From: Kalaharituber pfeilii
Lineage: Eukaryota > Ascomycota > Pezizomycetes > Pezizales > Pezizaceae
Direction: 5' to 3'
DNA: 64,000 nt
Assembly: GCA_015179045.1 (NCBI GenBank)
Contig: WHUZ01000042.1
Coordinates: 124,001-188,000, forward strand
Under the pieces are notes generated by a model, which had not been told where the DNA came from, did not search any database, and saw only the letters and a list, made by a program, of their open reading frames with translations. Position numbers and translations under genes: made by a program. Positions 57,639 to 64,000 of this stretch are shown in pieces; position 1 is the stretch's first letter, and each line of letters opens with the position of its first letter.

Positions 57639-57890
57639 GAGAAACAACAGATCACATATGGTTCAGGTGTGAGGTATGGAGAAGGTGGCCGGGGGGCGGG
57701 ACGCGATCAGGAGACCACCAGCAGGAAAGGATGAACTAGATCCACTAGTAGAACTGATGAGATGAATAGAAAGGTGACAGTGCACATTTGGACTTCACGA
57801 ATTTTGATTTTTCCCTTTTGTCTTCTATGTAATTAGTCTTGTCGTAGTCCCCAGGGCGGTATAGAAGTAACATATATAAAAAGTCCAAAA
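57639..57890 (+). pseudogene. T1 LINE C-terminal end
   Basis: ETTDHIWFRCEVWRRWPGG is the end of the ORF2 zinc motif. It is followed by 3' UTR and a worn T1 block (TTGTCGTAGTCCCCAGGGCG, GAAGTAACATATATAAAA). Confidence 0.65.
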
Positions 57891-58906
57891 TCACTTGGGA
57901 AAGGTACTTTCTTCCTGCATGCAGACTGGCCGTTTGCCCCATTATGATCGCCTGGTCTCAGCCCGGCCCCAGCTCGAATCGGGGCTGGCCATGGAGTTGC
58001 CCAAAGAATACCGGTAGCCCCCGCTTGTCTGATCGTTCTTCCGCTTGATCTGAGGGTAGCGATATGAACGGGTCAGGGGGTACTGTGAGGAAAGGCCTCC
58101 CTATGTAGATGGTTACCTCCTGGGGTAGTAGCGGGATGGCGCGGAGGGTCCTTCGGGGAGGGAAAACTCCTGGACTTTCTTTCGTTTTAGAGAGAGATAG
58201 ACTTCAATAAATATCTGACTCTGCCTCGTGCTATTCGCCTCGTGCTATTCGCCTCGTGCTCTCTGCCTCGAGCCCATTGCATACGAGGGGCCAGACGCAA
58301 GTCCCCTCACAGGTACGGCCGACCATTGCTCACCAGCCGTGGGTCCTCTGCTGGGAGGTCACTGGGCAATTCGCCTCAAAGGGATACTTCAGGTTGTACT
58401 GTGTGGTGCCGTGTTGAGTGTATGTGCAAGTGCGAATGTACAAGCAAGGTGAGAACAACTGATGTTTGCATGTATAAATATAGTAGAAGGTGATCAGTAG
58501 GAACATAAAGGCAAGCTATGTATTATGTAAAGAATAGGTGAAAGTAAAGGAGAACTGAAGACAGGAATAAAGAACTAAATCGTAGAGTAGAAGATCTAGA
58601 TGTGTAGGAAAGAACTGAATTGTCAAAATGAACAGCTGTACAGAATCACTGCCTCTTATACTGCTGGCCGACCAAATATCCATTTCTTATCACACGTCCT
58701 TCCAGCCTTACCCTCATTCCCAGTACTCGCTTACTGTACAACCCACGTGACCCACGACTTCCTTGAGCCCAGCGCCAGCGCGGTAATGGCAGTTAGGCGC
58801 CGCAGCCTACCACAGCGCTTGATTTGAGAGTAACTTCCACTTGGACTGACAGTAGCTTCCGCTTGATCCGAAAGTGTGGCGTTCCGCTTGATCTGAGGGT
58901 ACTCGC
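57891..58906. other. Anonymous spacer with repeated GCTTGAT motifs
   Basis: The motif CCGCTTGATCTGAGGGTA occurs near 58041 and 58885, with variants near 58816 and 58858. These may be orphan transposon ends. A 14-bp tandem repeat is at 58223. No gene is recognised. Confidence 0.4.
58223..58262. repeat. 14-bp tandem repeat, about 3 copies
   Basis: GCCTCGTGCTATTC repeats twice and then partially. Confidence 0.85.
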
Positions 58907-58945
58907 TACCAGCATAAACTTTCGCACAAGTCCCTAGTTGAAGAG
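58907..58945. mobile_element. Orphan end of the 640-779 MITE family
   Basis: TACTCGCTACCAGCATAAAC, then TTTCGCACAAGTCCCTAGTTG match one terminus of the MITE at 640-779. No partner end is visible nearby. It abuts a GCTTGATCTGAGGG motif, so two element ends may be fused here. Confidence 0.6.
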
Positions 58946-59309
58946 GACATGCTCGGGCCTGTGTACAGGTGTGGTAGGGGCTTGTACTTTCGTTGTTACC
59001 CACTGTTTATCCTTATCAGCGGTTGAACGCGAGTTACCAGCCGTACAGCAATGCCACCACCACTACGAAGAGGAGAAGAACTAGTGCTTGCACGGAATGT
59101 CTCCCTGGATGGAAGTAGGGATAAAAGACGCTAGCTATATATGTATTTAAAGTATCCGCTAATCTACTAGTACATATAACCTATGTTCACACCCATGTTC
59201 ACATCGTTGTCCCCCATGCCACAATACAAAGATGCATGGATATTTCGAAAAATTTGAACAATGCTTCCTTCACTGCCTCCCTTCTGCTACCGGTATTGCT
59301 TCAGCTTAC

Positions 59310-59409
59310 ACCTCGTCTCATACAACCTCGCCTCATAGAACCTCGCCTCATAGAACCTCGCCTCATAGAACCTCGCCTCATAGAACCTCGCTTCATACAA
59401 CCTCGCCTA
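59310..59409 (+). repeat. 15-bp tandem repeat, about 6 copies
   Basis: The unit CCTCGCCTCATAGAA (variants with ATACAA) lies in the N-terminal leader region of the MULE transposase frame, giving a Pro/His/Arg repeat if translated. Confidence 0.9.
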
Positions 59410-59452
59410 AAGCCTCGCCTAACACTATCTCGGCTCCAATCATCTCTTTTCA

Positions 59453-61665
59453 ATGTCTGTATCTCTTCTCCGTGCCCACGAAATCATTGCTGCTATGCCG
59501 GCTGCATATTTAAAAAAGCCTGAGAAGGGTGAAAGATATGGGCTAAATCCTAGTGCTGCGAAAACCCATTTGCAAGCTTATGCCTTTTCTCAAGGCTTCT
59601 TGATTTTAGTGGCAAGTGGCTCAGAGCAATGTGGAAGAATCCGCTATAGATGTGTCCACTATGGTAATGCTCCTCGCGATCGCTATAGTTTAACAGCCAC
59701 TGCTGTGACCCAAAAGGAATATAAAGCGAGTGATGGTATGAGCAAGACTGAGCCTGGAAAAAAAGCTTCGTCAACGCCAGGCCTTAGTAAGTCAATTATA
59801 AATATATCCATTTAGTTTGGATATTAACTATTGAGGTAGCATCGACACCTCGGCTGCAAATGGGAGATATATATATCCCTACAGAAGGTGGAAAAGACCA
59901 GCAAAGGTAGTGTTGAAAAGGAATGGTTTATGAGAGTAAAGCAACTTGAGCATACCCATGAGATGGCAGAAAATTCATTTGATTATCCGGAACATTTTAC
60001 ATTCGACCAAGACCATGAGAAGCTTCTTGCAGAAGCTCATCGTCTTAAAGAAGCCGGTATTAGTCATACACAAGCAAACAATATCCTTCTTGCACCTATT
60101 GGGCGTAAAGCCTATTACAATAATAGCAATCCACGCAAACCAGTTGCTGATAGCATCTCACAAAGTATGAATCGCATTTTTCAGTTATTAGACAATGCAA
60201 ATATGCATTGTATTCCACACTATACAACAATTCAGCAACAACAACTCAAACCCGAGGTCAAATGCCTAGATGCCCTTTTCTTTACTATTACGGCTAAGGT
60301 GGGACTTACTCGATAAGAAGAACACTTACCCTGAACCATTAGTAAGACCAATGCTGATAGAGCGGACTGATCACCCGTTAGGCTTGGCAGAAGGTTCTTT
60401 GTCTTTGTAGTGCTACGGAAGTGTGTGTCATTATTTATGGTAAGGTCTTCGGACCTCTAAGGCACTCAGTTTATGAAGCTAATATGCACACATGCATTAG
60501 TACATATCATTATCTTACGTCTGTACTATTTTTGCATGTTTCTGCTACGTGGACCTGTTAACACATATATTGGCAGTAATAAGGAATTGCTACGTTGCCA
60601 GTCATTTATTTATTTGTTGACTAGTCATGTATGACTGCGCTTAAGTCTATATAAGAGCCCTGCCATGGCGAACAGCTACAAGCGGGGTCACGTGAAATTA
60701 AAAAAAAAAAAAAAAAAAAAAGTCTCTATAAGCGCCAGCTGGCGATAGCATAGTTAAAGAAATCAAGACACTAGCGGTGTTCTAAGTTCTCTATAACTCT
60801 GAAACCTATCGTTTCCTTATTACGCCCATGAATCTCTCCGCTCTGCTGCATGCCCACACCGAGTAGCTGCCCTTCCGGTCCACCGTATATACGCTTCCGT
60901 AGCCGTAACATCCATTTCCAGCGCACGGCGAAGCTGAGCCCCTTGCGCCTATAATATTTACATCTAACAGCAAAATTCATCGAGCAAAACGCTTTGCATC
61001 CAGTTTCATAATCAAGTTGGATGCTACATTTCGTATGAATAAGCATAAGATACTCCTTCTATCAGTTGTTGGAGTTACCAACTCTGGCGCTATGTTTCTT
61101 ATTAGCTTGTACTTTGTTCGTAGTGAGAATACAGCTGACATTGAGCATGCTTTAAAAGCTATGCAGCAACTGATATGGAATGACTGCAAGCTACCAAGTG
61201 TTTGTATAACTGATCAAGGACTAGCTCTACAAAGTGCAATTGCGAGTATTCATCCTAAAATGAAACATCAGTTATGTACTTGGCATATGTTTCAAAATAT
61301 CTGGAACTGGGTCTGTACAGTACGTAAGAGAATAACATCTGAGGTTGCAAGTGAGGATGCACTAAAGATTGTTCGTCTGCGTATTTGGGCTTGGATACAG
61401 TGTATATCTTAGGAAACTTTTGAAAAAGTCTTCAATAATATGCAAGAGGTGTTACTACCTGTTGAACGTCAGTATATTGATGAGTTTTGGCTTCCTAAAA
61501 CACATCAAGTGCCTTAAATTCATACATGCAACTATAGAAATCTTGGCTGCTATAGTACACAGCGAGCTGAAGGTCTTCATCCTGCAATTAAAGCATTCTT
61601 AGATCCAAGGCATAATCTTGATGAAGCTGTTTGTCATCTAGTAAGTATTTCTTCTAATCTATATC

Positions 61666-61701
<36 letters not shown>

Positions 61702-62312
61702 ATACAAGTATAACTAATATATATACAAAGGTACGATACTTCAATAGAGTCAGTAATGATACTTTATTGGCCAAGAAACGCAGTCGCCTTAAGCGTCATT
61801 GGCCACTTCATCTAGACAGTACTGGTATCGACATATTAAAATATGAATGGCAAGCAGCATCATCTCCTACTTACCAGAACTCTGATTCTGCTAAAGATAT
61901 GGGAAATACTCCTTGTACTACATGCTCGATTATTATCTAATATGCTATCCCGTGTCAACACTTTCTGCACACATTTTTTCTTCTTGAGGAGTCTATCCCA
62001 CTTTTACTTATTCATCCTCGTTGGCATCTCAACAAATCGGCATGGGATCCATATCAACACTGGACTATGACTCTTGACAATACTCAGACCTCATTATCCA
62101 CTCCACTTCTAACACCTAATCTCTTACCTGACCCTCAAGGTCGATACAACTTTGTTCAGACAACATACAATCTCGAGAGTCATTTTGCAGCACAACCTGC
62201 TCATATAGCAGCACATCAAGTTCGAGAGATTCAACAAACTGTTCAAGGATTGCAAACTCGTTGGAAAATTCCCACTTTCCCAACTACAATTTTACCTTCT
62301 GTAACGGGATAA
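59453..62312 (+). pseudogene. MULE transposase pseudogene
   Basis: ATG 59453 opens MSVSLLRAHEIIAAMPAAY. Next is a FAR1-like DNA-binding part (AYAFSQGFLILVASG, RIRYRCVHYGNAP), then after a possible intron from GTAAGT (about 59789) EWFMRVKQLEHTHEMAENS. A helical stretch ends in CLDALFFTITAK (about 60290). An interruption of about 670 bp, containing a T2 solo tail, splits this from the catalytic MULE domain: KRFASSFIIKLDATFRMNKH (about 60980), CITDQGLALQSAI, HPKMKHQLCTWHMFQN, TQRAEGLHPAIKAFLDPRHN. A SWIM-like CTTCSII...PCQHF (about 61915-61960) follows, and the frame ends at 62312. Stops (for example after PKTHQVP and in the SWIM motif) and frameshifts show it is dead. The transposase would cut the TIRs. 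Confidence 0.8.
60656..60720 (+). mobile_element. Solo T2 LINE tail (short class)
   Basis: This starts AGCCCTGCCATGGCGAAC and ends CACGTGAAATT plus about 23 A. The duplication AGTCTATATAAG (60644-60655) matches AGTCTCTATAAG (60721-60732) at 11 of 12 bases. Confidence 0.9.
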
Positions 62313-62667
62313 TGTATAGCGAGCCGGGTAAATAGCTTCACGCTAAAAGGTGACCTCTGACAAGCATTTCAGGATGTCGGTACAATACATACGGGTAAGA
62401 AGGATGCGACCTGAGTGTGTATTGCAGTCTCAAAAGTATATATAAGTGGTGTTCATGGCTGTGTGTTCCCCGTTCCTTTTCTCTTTATGCAACCTCTTGT
62501 ATTTAGTTTCTACTAAGTAGAGTAGTTACCTGCTGTGCCGACCCGCTGAACTGCTGTACTGCTGTGAACCGCCTTACCGCTGCGAACTGCTGAACCGTCG
62601 CCTGCCGCCTCCTGCCTGCCTGCGCTCCGTAGATCGCCGTCATCCATGGGCACTAGACCACGACTGC
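62313..62667 (+). other. Spacer between the two MULE ORFs
   Basis: GC-richer, with a CTG/CTGCTG-rich patch at 62520-62630 and an ATG at about 62645 in a different frame from the second ORF. It may be the promoter and leader of the second ORF. Confidence 0.4.
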
Positions 62668-63040
62668 CGTTACACCTTCTCCAGAACCAAGCTTCCGGAC
62701 CCAGTTTCGAATAGCATCTGGTACCCCAACCTCACATAACCTAAGGACAAAAGGCACTGCTCGTGGGCCTACTGGTCCTAAAGTGGCTGAGGCTGAGTTA
62801 GCTAAATGGCGAGCTATCCAAGAACGTGATAATATTGCTGAAAATTATACTCAGGATGTTATCATTCTGCACTCACGGCGAATTCTGCACTCACGGCGAA
62901 AAGTGACTGAAATGCCGGAAAATCATGAAATTCAGGAGTGTGATGATAGTGCAGATAATCACACTCAGGATGTGATTGTTCTGCAGTCACGTAGGATAGT
63001 TCAGGAGGATACTGAAGTAGATACCCAAGTACTGGATTAG
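62668..63040 (+). CDS. Second ORF of the MULE, unknown function
   Basis: Open without interruption from a Thr/Ser/Pro-rich start (TPSPEPSFRTQF; no in-frame ATG in this part, so the true start is unresolved) to TAG at 63040. Core: KVAEAELAKWRAIQERDNIA. It then has two copies of a motif (ENYTQDVIILHSRR and DNHTQDVIVLQSRR) separated by about 30 residues, and an acidic end EDTEVDTQVLD. A short duplication (ILHSRR twice) sits after the first motif. There are no Cys/His fingers or membrane segments; it is probably helical and charged. The deletion-derived MULE at 21408-24044 encodes the same protein. It could be an accessory transposition factor, but that is inference. Confidence 0.6.
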
Positions 63041-63364
63041 GTGGTCTGGTGGCGTGGTGGATAACGATGTGAACATGGGTGTGAACATGGGTTGTATGTA
63101 CTAGTAGACTAGCGGATGCTTTAAATATATATATAGCTATGGTTGGGGACATCTGTACACGGAGTGGGGCGGACATTTGGCTTGATGACTAAGCACTAGT
63201 TATGTAGTAATTACATACACTGTTCTACCCCCTTTCAAACTGTCGCATCGATTTGGTTTTCTCACCCCACCGCCCTGCTACTCCCACCTATACCAGTTGG
63301 ACCTCCACTGCATACTCCTCCTCATATACCTGTTGCATCGGTCGCAAATATCAGTCGTACATAT

Positions 63365-63436
63365 CGGTCGCTCAATCAGTCGCTCAATCCGTCGCTCAAT
63401 CGGTCGCTCAATCAGTCACTCAATCGGTCGCTTAAA
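63365..63436. repeat. 12-bp tandem repeat, 6 copies
   Basis: The unit CGGTCGCTCAAT (variants CAGTCGCTCAAT and CCGTCGCTCAAT) is arrayed six times. Confidence 0.92.
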
Positions 63437-63481
63437 TCGGTCCTATAACCTGTTCACCCACCCTGTTGCTGCTCGTATTCA

Positions 63482-63670
63482 TTTGATGGTTTACAAGATA
63501 CTCTTCCTTTAGCATTACATTCTGTTTCTTCCGCATCTATTAATCGTTTTTATTATCATTGTTTGTGTACTATTGATGCATATAATGAAGGGTTAACTTA
63601 TGGTACTAAAGAGTTTCATTCACATATATATAAAGGTCATAGACAGGTACCAGATAAAACGAAGTGGTAA
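63482..63670 (+). pseudogene. Possible C-terminal piece of a DDE transposase
   Basis: The frame reads FDGLQDTLPLALHSVSSASI, then TIDAYNEGLTYGTKEF and YKGHRQV before TAA. A .DAY..GL.YGT..F....YK.HR pattern recalls the C-terminal tails of some fungal DDE transposases, which would fit the TA-flanked TIR element around it. No catalytic part is present. The resemblance is from memory and weak. Confidence 0.3.
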
Positions 63671-63978
63671 AAGGGATATGCATAGGAAATGTATATATTT
63701 TATTCTATTTTTGGTTAGCTATTTTCCTTTTTTGGTTAGTTTACTATGTACTATACCATATTTAGCAGTTACTAAAGGTGGACATTTTTACCCATTCCCA
63801 TATAAAGCTTCTTATCTTTGATTTTCAAATCACGATGACAAAAAATTAAATAAATAGATATCGCTTCAAAATATTATTTTCCATTCACTAATTTATCATT
63901 TTTTGATGCAAAACTAATTTTAACTATTAATTTTGGTTGTGATTTGAGTGTTGAAGTTGATGCGAAATTCACTCCGGT
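63671..63978. other. AT-rich interior of the last TIR element
   Basis: No coding signal was found. It lies between the transposase-like piece and the right TIR. Confidence 0.5.
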
Positions 63979-64000
63979 TACAGATGTCCCCAACCATAGT

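Larger units (their letters stand above)
59118..63139 (+). mobile_element. MULE (Mutator-like) transposon with long TIRs, degraded
   Basis: The left TIR (about 59118-59205: GACGCTAGCTATATATG, CCGCTAATCTACTAGTAC, GTTCACACCCATGTTCACAT) is mirrored at 63055-63139. The extreme right end is missing because another element begins at 63140. Inside are a transposase pseudogene, a second ORF, a 15-bp minisatellite, a T2 solo tail and an A-run (61669-61699). The same element, internally deleted and inverted, lies at 21408-24044. Long TIRs and a FAR1/MULE-type transposase define the superfamily. No 8-11-bp TSD can be tested at the right end. Confidence 0.85.
63140..63996. mobile_element. TA-flanked TIR element at the window edge
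   Basis: A perfect 18-bp TIR, TGGTTGGGGACATCTGTA, is at 63140-63157 and mirrored at 63979-63996. It is followed by imperfect CGGAGTG-type extension. TA flanks both ends (63138-63139 and 63997-63998). It begins exactly where the MULE right TIR breaks off, so it probably inserted into that TIR. The interior is AT-rich and holds a transposase-like tail and a 12-bp minisatellite. Confidence 0.85.

Overview
The window looks like a gene-poor, transposon-rich stretch of a filamentous ascomycete (Pezizomycotina-type) genome. Signs are short GT-AG introns of 59-116 nt with CTAAC-like branch points, a lactose-permease-type MFS transporter, a Zn2Cys6 transcription factor, a small Cys/His protein of a fungal type, Tad/I-like LINEs with RNase H, and hAT, pogo and MULE relics. 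I see only three convincing host genes: the MFS transporter (4764-6932), the Zn2Cys6 regulator (31030-35415) and a 91-residue Cys/His-rich protein (53155-53430). No species can be named from the sequence alone.

Two families of LINE 3' ends recur and are called T1 and T2 below. T1 ends in a hairpin-forming block (GCCATAGCCC then AGGGCGGC), then GCGAGTAATGATAT and an A-run. T2 ends in CCCTGCCATGGCGAACAGC, then CAAGCGGGGTCACGTGAT and an A-run. Both appear as long 5'-truncated LINEs and as many solo tails of only about 45-130 bp with their own target-site duplications (TSDs).

Layout. 0-4.7 kb: small TA-flanked inverted-repeat elements, a pogo transposase relic and a solo tail. 4.7-7 kb: MFS gene with a solo T1 tail abutting its stop codon. 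7-10.1 kb: mostly anonymous, with two T1 tails. 10.1-13.7 kb: one T1-LINE ORF1 carrying five nested insertions (Myb-encoding TIR element, hAT, three T2 tails). 13.7-20.8 kb: a nearly full-length T2 LINE (ORF1 with two CCHC knuckles; ORF2 with endonuclease, RT, RNase H and Zn motif), frameshifted. 20.8-27 kb: nested LINEs inside a deletion-derived MULE, then two 5'-truncated T2 LINEs on the minus strand. 27-31 kb: TIR elements. 31-35.4 kb: regulator gene. 35.4-41.7 kb: LINE remnants, solo tails and a foldback element. 41.7-53.1 kb: largely featureless. 53.1-53.4 kb: small gene. 55-58 kb: decayed LINE pieces. 59.1-63.1 kb: a degraded MULE with TIRs, transposase and a second ORF. 63.1-64 kb: a TA-flanked TIR element that ends exactly at the window edge.

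The genes form no pathway. The coherent story is transposon stratigraphy: LINE machinery that leaves ultra-short tails with recurrent start points, DNA transposons shrunk to TIR-bounded remnants, and a MULE second ORF still open in a deletion derivative.
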